From assembly GCA_021813805.1 (NCBI GenBank), contig JAKAJL010000014.1:22065-86064 (forward strand): 64,000 nt of DNA, given 5' to 3'. Numbering within the stretch: the stretch's first letter is position 1; every line of letters begins with the position of its first letter. This DNA is from Pseudomonadota bacterium. GTDB taxonomy: Bacteria > Pseudomonadota > Alphaproteobacteria > Rhizobiales > Beijerinckiaceae. The position numbers and the translations under genes were made by a program. Below the pieces are notes generated by a model that ran no database searches, was not told the origin of the DNA, and saw only the letters and a program-made list of their open reading frames with translations. Positions 48,615 through 57,405 of the stretch are shown here, one piece after another.

Positions 48615-49679
48615 ATGAGCAATTTCAGCTTCGCCTCCGCCCAGGCGCCCCTTCCGGCGAGCGTGCTCGCCGAAATCCGCGAGGACCTCGACGGGCGGGA
48701 CGGCTTTTCCCTGCTCGAACTGCCGTTTTCCACGCCTGAATTCGAGGACATCCGCGCCGGCGCGGAAGCCGAGCTGCGCGCATTGCTCGGTCTCGCCGGC
48801 GACTATCGCGTGCTGTTCCTGCAAGGCGGGGCGACGGCCATGTTCTCGCTCGCGCCGATGAATCTGCTCCGCGAGGGCGAATCGGCGGATTATATCGCGA
48901 CCGGCCTGTGGTCGCGCCGCGCCGCCGAGGCGGCGTCGCGCGTCGCCAATGTGCGGATCGCCGCGACCGGCGACGGGCGCTTCCTGCCGCCGCCGGACGA
49001 CTGGCGCGTCTCCCGCGACGCCCTCTTCCTTCATCTGACCTCGACCGAAACCGCCGAGGGGCTGCAATATTTCGCCTTTCCCGATCTGGACCGCGTCCCG
49101 ATCGTCGCCGACATGACGGCCGATTTCCTCACTCGGCCGCTTGCGCTCGCGCCCTTCGGCCTGATCTACGCCAGCGCCCAGAAAAATCTCGGCGTCGCCG
49201 GCCTGACGATCGTCGTCCTTCACGAAAGCCTCTTGCGCCGCGCCCCGTCCGGCGTCCCCGGCCCCTTCAGTTTCGCGCGGCAGGCCGCGGATCGCAGCAA
49301 GGTCAACACGCCGCCGGTTTTCGCGCTGGCGGTCGCCGGAAAGATGCTGCGCTGGCTGCGCCTCGGCGGCGGTCTCGAAGCGGCGTCCGCGCGCAATGCG
49401 CGCAAGGCGGAAACGCTTTACGCAGCGCTCGACGCGGGGGATTTCTATCAATGTCCCGCCACATCCGGAGACCGTTCGACGGTCAGCGTTCGCTTTCAAC
49501 TGGCGGAGGCGCGGCTGGAGCCGCAGTTCCTGCGCGAGGCGGAAGACGCCGGGCTTTTTCACCTGAAAGGCCATCCCGCCGTCGGCGGTCTGCGCGCCTC
49601 GCTCTATAACGGCGTGACCCAGGAAGCGGTCGAGGCGCTCGCGCTTTTCCTGGCCGATTTCGCGCGGCGGCGGGGCTGA
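48615..49679 (+). CDS. SerC-like PLP-dependent aminotransferase
   Basis: FLQGGATAMFSLAPMNLL, VADMTADFLTRPL, YASAQKNLG (PLP Lys retained). Confidence 0.8.
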   Translation: MSNFSFASAQAPLPASVLAEIREDLDGRDGFSLLELPFSTPEFEDIRAGAEAELRALLGLAGDYRVLFLQGGATAMFSLAPMNLLREGESADYIATGLWSRRAAEAASRVANVRIAATGDGRFLPPPDDWRVSRDALFLHLTSTETAEGLQYFAFPDLDRVPIVADMTADFLTRPLALAPFGLIYASAQKNLGVAGLTIVVLHESLLRRAPSGVPGPFSFARQAADRSKVNTPPVFALAVAGKMLRWLRLGGGLEAASARNARKAETLYAALDAGDFYQCPATSGDRSTVSVRFQLAEARLEPQFLREAEDAGLFHLKGHPAVGGLRASLYNGVTQEAVEALALFLADFARRRG

Positions 49680-49683
49680 CGCC

Positions 49684-50412
49684 ATGACGCGCGCGCGCGA
49701 CAACGCCCGGATCAACGCCATGGGCCTGACCTTCGCCGGCCCCCTCGGCGTGGCAGCCGGCGTCGACCGCGACGGAAGCAGGATCGTCTCGCTCGATCTG
49801 GCGGGCTTCGGCCATATCGAAATCGGCACGGTCACGCCGGAAACGGCGATGGCGGAGCGCCCGCGCGGCCTGCGCATAGGCGTCAATTTCGGCAGCCTCC
49901 GGCCAGGGTTGGACGACGTCGTGATCGCGGATTATTGCGCCGCCCTGCGCGCGGCCCATGCGCAGGCCGATTATCTCTGCGCCAATCTCACATCGCCGCG
50001 CGGCGGGCGCGATGGCGACACGCCGGGCGTGGAGAACCTTTTGCGACGGCTGCGCCCGCAACGCGACCGTCTGGCCGAACGAAGCGGGCGCAGGGCGCCG
50101 CTTCTGGTCAAGGTCGCGGCCGGGAATGGAGAAGACGCGATGCCGCGCGCCATCGTCGAGGCGAGGCGTTTGCGCTTCGACGGCGTCGTTCTCGTTTGCG
50201 CCGACTTGCGCCGTATCGCCGCAGTCAAGGCCTTCATCGGCGATCTCACGCTGATTTCCGTCGGCGGAGTTGCGACGGCCCGAGACGTGTCCGCCAGGAT
50301 GAAAGCCGGCGCGAGCCTGGTTCAAACTTATTCCGCTTTTGTGGCCAATGGGGCGCCGGCGCTCAGGGGCGCGGTTCCGGCGACGAACGAGCCGACTCGC
50401 GCCGCCGTTTAA
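49684..50412 (+). CDS. Short dihydroorotate dehydrogenase-like (PyrD-like) flavoprotein
   Basis: NAMGLTFAGPLGVAAGVDRDG, EIGTVTPE, NLTSPRGG, LISVGGVATARDV; only 242 aa. Confidence 0.7.
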   Translation: MTRARDNARINAMGLTFAGPLGVAAGVDRDGSRIVSLDLAGFGHIEIGTVTPETAMAERPRGLRIGVNFGSLRPGLDDVVIADYCAALRAAHAQADYLCANLTSPRGGRDGDTPGVENLLRRLRPQRDRLAERSGRRAPLLVKVAAGNGEDAMPRAIVEARRLRFDGVVLVCADLRRIAAVKAFIGDLTLISVGGVATARDVSARMKAGASLVQTYSAFVANGAPALRGAVPATNEPTRAAV

Positions 50413-50422
50413 CATCGATCAA
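50409..50422 (+). promoter_or_regulatory. Possible Crp/Fnr-type box TTAAC-ATCG-ATCAA upstream of the TauD-like gene
   Basis: 76 bp upstream of the likely start. Confidence 0.45.
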
Positions 50423-50497
50423 TGCGCGCCAGCGCTCCGCCTTGCTAGTTTGCTCAATCCTTCCACCGTTGCGGCCCGCCGCCCACACGAGGTTCCG

Positions 50498-51430
50498 ATG
50501 CCCCATCCGCACCAGAAACGCGATCTCTTCGCGAGTCCCTTCAGCCTCGACGACGAGGATCTGTACCGGCGCTGGCGCGACTGGAAACTCACGGATTATC
50601 CGAAGGGTCTGGGTGACCTTCTGGTGGAGGTCGGGGATCCCCGTTCGCTGACCGACAGCGAGCACGCGGCCTTGCTGACGCGCTGCCGCAAGGCGAACAT
50701 GGCGTTATACGCAGGCAAGACCGGCGCCGATCCGGACCCCGAAATTCCGCTCGCCCTGGGCCGGCGCTTCGGCCTGGAGGATCTGAACAAGAACTGGCTG
50801 GCCGACGAGAATGGTCTGACCTCGCTGACGGTGCGAACCGAAGGCGTCCGCCAGCATTACATTCCTTACACCAACCGCGCCATCAACTGGCACACCGACG
50901 GCTATTACAACACCGCCGACAGACAGATCCACGGTCTCAACCTGCATGTGGTGCAGCAGGCCGCCACGGGCGGCGAGAACGCGCTGATGGATCATGAGAT
51001 CGCCTACATTCTGATGCGAGAAAAGAACCCGGACTATATCCGCGCCCTGATGGCCCCGCGGGCGATGACCATCCCGGCCCGCATCGACGACGGCGGGACG
51101 GTGGCGCGCAGGGAAGAGCCGGGGCCGGTGTTCAGCATCATGCCGTCGGGCGACCTGCATATGCGCTATACCATCCGCGTCAACAATGTGATGTGGGCCG
51201 ACGACCCGCTGAGCCGCGACGCTCTGGATTATCTCCAGACTCTGCTCAACAGCGACTCCCCATTCATCTATCGCGGCAGGCTGGAGTCGGGCATGGGTCT
51301 GGTGAGCAATAATGTGCTGCATGACCGCGCCGCCTTCACCGACGACGCCGAACACAAGCGCCACTATTACCGGGCGCGCTATTTCAGCCGGCTGGCCGGG
51401 ACTGGCGTGGCGGAGATTTTCACGCTCTGA
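50498..51430 (+). CDS. TauD/TfdA family Fe(II)/2-oxoglutarate-dependent dioxygenase-like protein
   Basis: INWHTDGYYN (HxD motif) and C-terminal NNVLHDRAAF region. Confidence 0.7.
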   Translation: MPHPHQKRDLFASPFSLDDEDLYRRWRDWKLTDYPKGLGDLLVEVGDPRSLTDSEHAALLTRCRKANMALYAGKTGADPDPEIPLALGRRFGLEDLNKNWLADENGLTSLTVRTEGVRQHYIPYTNRAINWHTDGYYNTADRQIHGLNLHVVQQAATGGENALMDHEIAYILMREKNPDYIRALMAPRAMTIPARIDDGGTVARREEPGPVFSIMPSGDLHMRYTIRVNNVMWADDPLSRDALDYLQTLLNSDSPFIYRGRLESGMGLVSNNVLHDRAAFTDDAEHKRHYYRARYFSRLAGTGVAEIFTL

Positions 51431-51676
51431 GTCCCCCGCGTGGAGCGCGACCGCGCTGCGCCGCTCCGCCGGCGCCGCGCGGCGTCCGCCGCCGCGCTGG
51501 CCAGCCGCTTGGGAGAGGCGGACGATTCCAGGATGGGGGAGAATTGCGGATCGGACAATTCGCTTGAACCGCGCGCGGAATGACAGCATATGTCCGCGGT
51601 CCGCTCGTTCCCTGGCGCTGACAATCGCCCTGCGTTGCGATTGAGCCGGCGGCCGGACAGCAAAGAGACCATCGTC

Positions 51677-52861
51677 ATGACGAAATCCGCAAATCTCGAG
51701 ACGATCGCGGCCGCCTATGGCGTCGCCGCCGATCCGGCGTTCGGCGCCGTCACGCCGCCGATCGTGCTTTCCAGCACGTTCACTTTCGCCGGCTTCGACC
51801 AGCCCCGCGCCCACGATTACAGCCGCGGGGCCAATCCGACGCGGCAAATGCTGGCGGAGGCGCTGGCCCGGCTGGAAAGGGGCGCGGGCGCCGTCGTGAC
51901 CGCGACCGGCATGGCCGCGATCGATCTTGTCTTGTCGATCCTGAGGCCGGGCGATCTGGTTGTCGCGCCGCACGATTGCTACGGCGGCACATATCGCCTG
52001 CTCGCGGCGCGGAGCGAACGCGGACATTTCGATGTCGCGTTCGTGGAACTGGACGACGATGAGGCGCTGGCCTCGGCCTTGCGGCGTCGGCCAACCCTGG
52101 TTCTGATCGAGACGCCGAGCAATCCATTGATGCGCGTCTATGATATTCGCGCCATCGCCGCGCAGGCGCATGGCTGGGGCGCAAAGGTCGCGGTGGACAA
52201 CACCTTCCTTTCGCCGGCCCTGCAGCAACCGCTCGCCTTGGGCGCTGATTTCGTCATCCATTCCACCACCAAATATCTGAATGGCCATTCGGACGTCGTC
52301 GGCGGCGCGGTCGTGGCGGCCAGCGAAACCGACGCAGAAACGCTCTCCGCCTGGGCCAACATCGCCGGGGTGACCGGCGCGCCCTTCGACAGCTATCTGA
52401 CGCTGCGCGGCTTGCGCACCCTGTTTCCGCGAATCCGCCAGCAGCAGGCCAACGCGGACTCCGTCGCCCGCTTTCTCGAACGCCGTCCCGAAGTCGCCGC
52501 CGTCCATTATCCCGGTCTGGCGTCGCACCCGGGCCATTCCGTCGCGAAGCGGCAGCAATCCGGTTTCGGCGCCATGCTCAGCTTCGAATTGACCGGCGGC
52601 GCCGAGGCCGTACGCCGATTCGTCGGCGCGGCGCAGGTCTTCACGCTGGCCGAATCCCTTGGCGGCGTCGAAAGCCTCATCGCCCATCCGCCGACGATGA
52701 CCCATGTCAACATGACGGCCGAAGCGCGGCAGGCCGCCGGCATCGGCGACGGACTCCTGAGGTTGTCGGTCGGCCTCGAAGCCGAAGCCGATCTCATCGC
52801 GGGCCTCGAAGCCGGTTTCGCCGCGTTGGGCGTTGCGCCAGGCGGAGCGGCTCCCGGCTAA
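51677..52861 (+). CDS. Cystathionine gamma-synthase/lyase family PLP enzyme
   Basis: Cys/Met metabolism PLP family; [18 protein letters not shown]. Confidence 0.88.
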   Translation: MTKSANLETIAAAYGVAADPAFGAVTPPIVLSSTFTFAGFDQPRAHDYSRGANPTRQMLAEALARLERGAGAVVTATGMAAIDLVLSILRPGDLVVAPHDCYGGTYRLLAARSERGHFDVAFVELDDDEALASALRRRPTLVLIETPSNPLMRVYDIRAIAAQAHGWGAKVAVDNTFLSPALQQPLALGADFVIHSTTKYLNGHSDVVGGAVVAASETDAETLSAWANIAGVTGAPFDSYLTLRGLRTLFPRIRQQQANADSVARFLERRPEVAAVHYPGLASHPGHSVAKRQQSGFGAMLSFELTGGAEAVRRFVGAAQVFTLAESLGGVESLIAHPPTMTHVNMTAEARQAAGIGDGLLRLSVGLEAEADLIAGLEAGFAALGVAPGGAAPG

Positions 52862-52901
52862 AAGATGTATTTTTGCTATTGCTTTTTGCCTGCGGCGATA
52901 T

Positions 52902-52924
52902 AAGATATATTTTAAATTCATCTT
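52902..52924 (+). promoter_or_regulatory. NsrR-type operator AAGATATATTT-T-AAATTCATCTT
   Basis: 23-bp 11-1-11 inverted repeat close to the AAGATGCATTT-N-AAATGCATCTT NsrR consensus; an additional half-site AAGATGTATTT at 52862-52872. Confidence 0.7.
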
Positions 52925-52953
52925 TTGTCGTTCTCGCGGAAGGAGCGGCGGTC

Positions 52954-53292
52954 ATGACCCATGTGGTCACTGACAATTGCATCAAATGCAAATACATGGA
53001 CTGCGTCGAGGTTTGCCCGGTCGACTGCTTCTATGTCGGCGAGAGCATGCTCGTCATTCACCCGGACGAATGCATCGACTGCGGCGTTTGCGTTCCGGAA
53101 TGTCCAGCGGAGGCCATTTTTCCCGACACCGACGACGCAGCGACGCCGTTCTGGCTTGAATTGAACAAGACTTATGCCGAGCGCTGGCCGAACATCCTGC
53201 AAAAGCGCGAGCCGCCCGCCGACGCCAAGGAATGGGACGGCGCGCCAGACAAATTCGCCAGACACTTCAGCGACAAGCCGGGGTCCGAATGA
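52954..53292 (+). CDS. fdxA: 7Fe-type ferredoxin
   Basis: [21 protein letters not shown] and [12 protein letters not shown]. Confidence 0.92.
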   Translation: MTHVVTDNCIKCKYMDCVEVCPVDCFYVGESMLVIHPDECIDCGVCVPECPAEAIFPDTDDAATPFWLELNKTYAERWPNILQKREPPADAKEWDGAPDKFARHFSDKPGSE

Positions 53293-53392
53293 CGGCTGCT
53301 TCGTCCCTGTTTCGGGGCGCCGCAAGGAGGCGCGACGTCGCGGGCGCCTCCCGGTCATGAAACGCCGCGACCGCAAGCGAAAGAGGCCCGAT

Positions 53393-53644
53393 ATGCCGCA
53401 ACCGAAACCCGCCCCGACCGTCGATCTCCGCACGCTCGCGCCGGCGCAACGGCATCGGAAAATTTTCGAGCTTACCGATGCGCTCGCCGTCGGCGAATCC
53501 TTCCTCCTCGTCAACGATCACGATCCGAAGCCATTGCATTATCAGCTCGAAGCCGAATGGCCCGGCCAGTTTTCCTGGGCTTATGTGGAGCGCGGGCCGG
53601 AGGTCTGGCGCGTCGAGATCGGTCGGGCGGCCAAGGCGGCGTGA
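53393..53644 (+). CDS. DUF2249 domain protein
   Basis: VDLRTLAPAQRHRKIFELTDALAVGESFLLVNDHDPKPLHYQLEAEWPGQFSW. Confidence 0.8.
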   Translation: MPQPKPAPTVDLRTLAPAQRHRKIFELTDALAVGESFLLVNDHDPKPLHYQLEAEWPGQFSWAYVERGPEVWRVEIGRAAKAA

Positions 53645-53723
53645 CCGGGCGGGCGGCGGCTTGGCTCTCCCCTCGGGAGCTGCCGCCTGCCTTTTTCCGG
53701 TCGGCATTTTCGGAGGTTGCGCG

Positions 53724-55073
53724 ATGCCTGGCGCTTCGGTCGCACGCTGGTCGATGAGCTATTTCGCAGCGGCTTTGGCCTGCCTGCTCGCCGGCCTGGC
53801 CCTGATGGCCGCAGGCTTTGGCTATCCCAGCCAGCCGGCGCAGGCGCCGGACACGCTGGTTGTCGTGCATCTCGTCGCTCTTGGCTGGTTGAGCGCCCTG
53901 ATGCTCGGCGCCTTGACGCAATTCGTCCCGGTGCTGGTTTCGCAAAAATTGTACAGCGACCGCGCGCCGCCAATCGTCCTTGCCTGCCACTTTCTCGGCC
54001 TCGCCGGTCTCCTCGGCGGCTTTGTAGGTCTTGGCCGGTCATGGCGGAGCAGCGTGTTCCTGCTGCCGGCGGGCGGACTTCTGCTTTCGCTCGGCTTTGC
54101 TCTCGCGATTCTCAACCTTGGCGCGACCCTGGCGCGCAACCGTCCGCTCGCGGCTCCGGCAAGGATTGTCGCGGCTGGGCTCGCCAGCCTCCCGATCGTC
54201 TTCGGCCTCGGCGTCGTCTTCACCCTCGCCCTCGGCGGCTGGGCCCCCGGCGCCGGCGCCGCGAGGCTCCTTGCCGACGATCTCTCCATCCACGCCGCCG
54301 CCGGGCTCGGGGGTTGGCTGACCTTGACCGCTTTTGGAGTCAGCTACCGCCTTCTGGCGATGTTCATGCTCGCTCCCGACGCCGGCGGGCGCCTGACAGA
54401 AGCCGTGTTCTGGCTGGGCGCCGGAGCGCTCATCATGCTTCTTCAAGCCGTCCCCGGCGCTTCGCCGCGCCTCATCCTCGCGCCGCGTGTCCTCGCCGTC
54501 GTCTTTGGTTCCGCCGCCGTGGCGATTTATCTTTGGGAGGTCGCCGGGCTTTTCCGCCAGAGAAAACGCCGCAAGCTCGAACTCAACTCGAAAATGTCCG
54601 CTGTCGCTTTGGCCTGGCTGGCGGTCGCGGCCATAGCCCTGCCGGCCTCGCTGGCCGCCGAGGCGCCGTCGCCCGCGCCCGAAACCCTTTTGTTCATCGC
54701 CGCCTTCGGCTGGCTGACCGGCCTCGGCCTCGCGATGCTTTACAAGATCGTCGCCTTTCTCACCTGGCTCGAATGCTACGGTCACTGGCTCGGCAAACGC
54801 CGGACGCCGCGCGTCCAGGACCTGGTCAGGGAGGAAAGGGCGCTGCCCTGGTTCGTTCTCTACCACGTCGCCGTCCTCTGCGGAGCGGCGGCCTTGATGC
54901 TGCAATGGGGCGTGGCTTTCCGGTTCGCGAGTCTGGCGATGCTCTGCGCCGCCGCCGCGATCGGCCTCGAAGTCCTGCGCATACGGCGTCTTGCGGCGGT
55001 CCCCGCCGAGCTCGCGCCGCCGGAAGGTCCGCCGCCTCTTTTGTTTTCCCGTTTGCGACCCACCAACGCCTGA
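53724..55073 (+). CDS. Polytopic membrane protein (NnrS/heme-copper oxidase subunit I-like)
   Basis: About 12 TM helices with TM histidines (VVHLVALGWLSALMLGALTQFVPVLV); flanked by DUF2249 genes. Confidence 0.6.
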   Translation: MPGASVARWSMSYFAAALACLLAGLALMAAGFGYPSQPAQAPDTLVVVHLVALGWLSALMLGALTQFVPVLVSQKLYSDRAPPIVLACHFLGLAGLLGGFVGLGRSWRSSVFLLPAGGLLLSLGFALAILNLGATLARNRPLAAPARIVAAGLASLPIVFGLGVVFTLALGGWAPGAGAARLLADDLSIHAAAGLGGWLTLTAFGVSYRLLAMFMLAPDAGGRLTEAVFWLGAGALIMLLQAVPGASPRLILAPRVLAVVFGSAAVAIYLWEVAGLFRQRKRRKLELNSKMSAVALAWLAVAAIALPASLAAEAPSPAPETLLFIAAFGWLTGLGLAMLYKIVAFLTWLECYGHWLGKRRTPRVQDLVREERALPWFVLYHVAVLCGAAALMLQWGVAFRFASLAMLCAAAAIGLEVLRIRRLAAVPAELAPPEGPPPLLFSRLRPTNA

Positions 55074-55084
55074 GGAGTCTGGAT

Positions 55085-55633
55085 ATGAGCGCCGAGATTG
55101 TCTCGCTTGATTTACGGCCCGTCCTGCGCGCGGGAGGCGAGCCCATCGCCGACATCATGCGCGTGGTCAGCCGTCTGGAGCCCGGCCAGGGACTTCGACT
55201 GATGACGACCTTCAAGCCGGTCCCGTTGTTCGGCCTTCTCGACAAGAAGGGTTTTGACCACGCCGAATCCCAGTTGGCCGACGGCGAGTGGGAAGTGCTG
55301 TTCACGCCGCGCCCCGACCGGCGCGCGCCCGCTCCAGTCAGGACCGTCGCGGCCGAAGACGCGCTCGCCGCGTCGGGGGCGGAATGGCCGGCCCCGACGC
55401 GCTTCCTCGACAATCGCGACCTGGAGCAGCCCGAGCCTATGATCCGGACGTTGGCGGCGACCGAACAGATGCGGCCGGGCGAAGTCCTTTCAGTCCTTCT
55501 GGACCGGAGGCCCGTGTTTCTTCTGCCCGAACTCGATCGGCGCGGCCATCTCTGGCGGGGCGGCCTCGAGGACGACGGGAAAACCTATCGGCTAAGCGTG
55601 CTGATCCGCGAGGGCAGGGGTGAAACGCAATGA
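55085..55633 (+). CDS. Tandem DUF2249 protein
   Basis: Two DUF2249-like repeats (VSLDLRPVLRAGGEPIADIMRVVSRLEPGQGLRLMTTFKPVPLF ... RTLAATEQMRPGEVLSVLLDRRPVFLLPEL). Confidence 0.7.
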   Translation: MSAEIVSLDLRPVLRAGGEPIADIMRVVSRLEPGQGLRLMTTFKPVPLFGLLDKKGFDHAESQLADGEWEVLFTPRPDRRAPAPVRTVAAEDALAASGAEWPAPTRFLDNRDLEQPEPMIRTLAATEQMRPGEVLSVLLDRRPVFLLPELDRRGHLWRGGLEDDGKTYRLSVLIREGRGETQ

Positions 55634-55944
55634 ACGCGCCCAAACAGCTCGCCGAAGCGGTTCGCGAATCGCTCCGCTCGGTGATCGATCCGGAGATCGG
55701 TCTGAACATCGTCGATGTCGGGCTTGTCTATGACGTGGACGCCGATGGCAGCGGCGTCGTCACCGTGACGATGACGACGACGACGCAGGGGTGTCCGGCG
55801 ACCGGATATCTGCGGCAAGGCGCGGAGGAGGCGGCGGCGCGGACCGCCGGCGTCGCCGCGGCAAAAGTGAACCTCACCTATGACCCGCCCTGGGGCCCCG
55901 AACTGATGTCGGAGACGGCGCGGGAAATTCTGGGGTTCGGTTGA
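55630..55944 (+). CDS. MIP18/DUF59 family metal-sulfur cluster assembly factor
   Basis: IDPEIGLNIVDVGLVYDV, TTTTQGCPATGYL. Confidence 0.88.
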   Translation: MNAPKQLAEAVRESLRSVIDPEIGLNIVDVGLVYDVDADGSGVVTVTMTTTTQGCPATGYLRQGAEEAAARTAGVAAAKVNLTYDPPWGPELMSETAREILGFG

Positions 55945-56038
55945 TGCGCGGCGCCGATCGGGAAAACGACGTCGCGCACCAATTCAGCGCGCTGCCGCAT
56001 CGGCTCGCGCCGATGACCTCGTCCTGAAGGAGTGCGCC

Positions 56039-56794
56039 ATGACGGCCAATCACGATCCGCCAATGTTTCCAGCGTTCGGCGCCGCCGGCGCCCCGGCGGA
56101 ATACACGAGGGCGACGGCGCCGGAGGAGCTGCGTGTGGGCCGCGCGACGGCCTGCCGCGCCTGGACCATGATTCTGGCGGGCGAAGAGCGGCTGGAACTC
56201 TCCGAAGGCGAGCCGGCGCCGCCGCGCCGTGTCGCGATCGAGCCGGGTCAGCGCCGGCTCGTCCGGCCCGGCGTCGGCTATCGGATCGAAACGCCCGAGC
56301 GCGGCCGGTTCACCATCGCCTGGTTTTTGAATGATCCCCTGGGCGGACCAGCGGCGCGGCGAAACCCTCATCCCGCCGCGCCAGGGCTGCTTGTCGGCGT
56401 CAACGAGGATCTCATCCAGCGGATCGTCGTGGCCTTTTATGCGCGCGTTCGCCACGATCCTCAACTGGCTCCGATTATCGACGAGGCGATCCGCGACTGG
56501 CCGGCGCATCTGGAAAGAATGTGCGACTTCTGGTCTTCGATCATCCTCATCACAGACGCCTACAAGGGAGGCGTCGTCGAGGCGCACGCCGGCCTGACCG
56601 CTTTGGCGCCCCGGCATTTCGAGCGCTGGCTCGAATTGTTCAACGGCGCCGCCGCCGCCGAGTTTGGCGGAGGGGCGCAGGCCTCCCTTTTCAGCGCCCG
56701 CGCCTTGAGGATCGCCCGGCGCATCGAGGCCTGCGGCGCCACAAGCGCGTCGGCCTCGCAGTGCGCGGCGTGTCAACCTTCTGCCGGGGTTTGA
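56039..56794 (+). CDS. DUF1971-like cupin domain fused to a truncated (group III-like) hemoglobin
   Basis: N-terminal beta-rich region, then VNEDLIQRIVVAFYARVRHDPQLAPIIDEAI...MCDFWSSIILITDAYKGGVVEAHAGL globin segment. Confidence 0.7.
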   Translation: MTANHDPPMFPAFGAAGAPAEYTRATAPEELRVGRATACRAWTMILAGEERLELSEGEPAPPRRVAIEPGQRRLVRPGVGYRIETPERGRFTIAWFLNDPLGGPAARRNPHPAAPGLLVGVNEDLIQRIVVAFYARVRHDPQLAPIIDEAIRDWPAHLERMCDFWSSIILITDAYKGGVVEAHAGLTALAPRHFERWLELFNGAAAAEFGGGAQASLFSARALRIARRIEACGATSASASQCAACQPSAGV

Positions 56795-56918
56795 GTCGGC
56801 GCCGGGTTCGCGCGCCGCGCCGGATGGATATTGATGCTTGGCGCGCCGCAGGCCAGAATATGCCAACAGGGTTCTTTCGGGGCTCCCTCGGGTGGAGCGC
56901 CGCGCGGCGGGATCGACC

Positions 56919-57347
56919 ATGCGACTGATGAGCTTTACCGACTTTGCCCTCCGGATGCTGATGTATGCCGCGGCCCGCGAGGATCGGCTCGTCACGATCG
57001 AGGAAATCGCCAATCTTTTCGATATTTCGCGCGGCCATCTCATGAAAGTCGCCAACGCGCTGACCCGCGCGGGGCTGATGACCGCGGTGCGCGGGCGTTC
57101 CGGCGGCCTGCGGCTGTCGCGCCCGCCGGAGAAGATCGGCCTCGGCGAGGTCATCCGCGCCATCGAACCCGATTTCGCGCTGGTCGAATGTTTCGGCGAA
57201 GACGACCAATGCCTCATCACCCGGCGGTGCCGGTTGCGCGGAATCCTGCATGAAGGGCTCGACGCCTTCAATGCCGTCCTCGACAAATATACGCTCGCCG
57301 ACCTGATGCTGAGACCCAAGGATTTCGGCGTCCGGCCGGCTGCGTGA
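56919..57347 (+). CDS. nsrR: Rrf2 family NO-responsive regulator NsrR
   Basis: Rrf2 winged helix and ligand cysteines CFGEDDQCLITRRC. Confidence 0.85.
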   Translation: MRLMSFTDFALRMLMYAAAREDRLVTIEEIANLFDISRGHLMKVANALTRAGLMTAVRGRSGGLRLSRPPEKIGLGEVIRAIEPDFALVECFGEDDQCLITRRCRLRGILHEGLDAFNAVLDKYTLADLMLRPKDFGVRPAA

Positions 57348-57405
57348 ACCGTTTCGTCCGAGCGGCGACGGAAGACGCGGCCGCCCTCCCGGCCGCAAGT
57401 AGATG

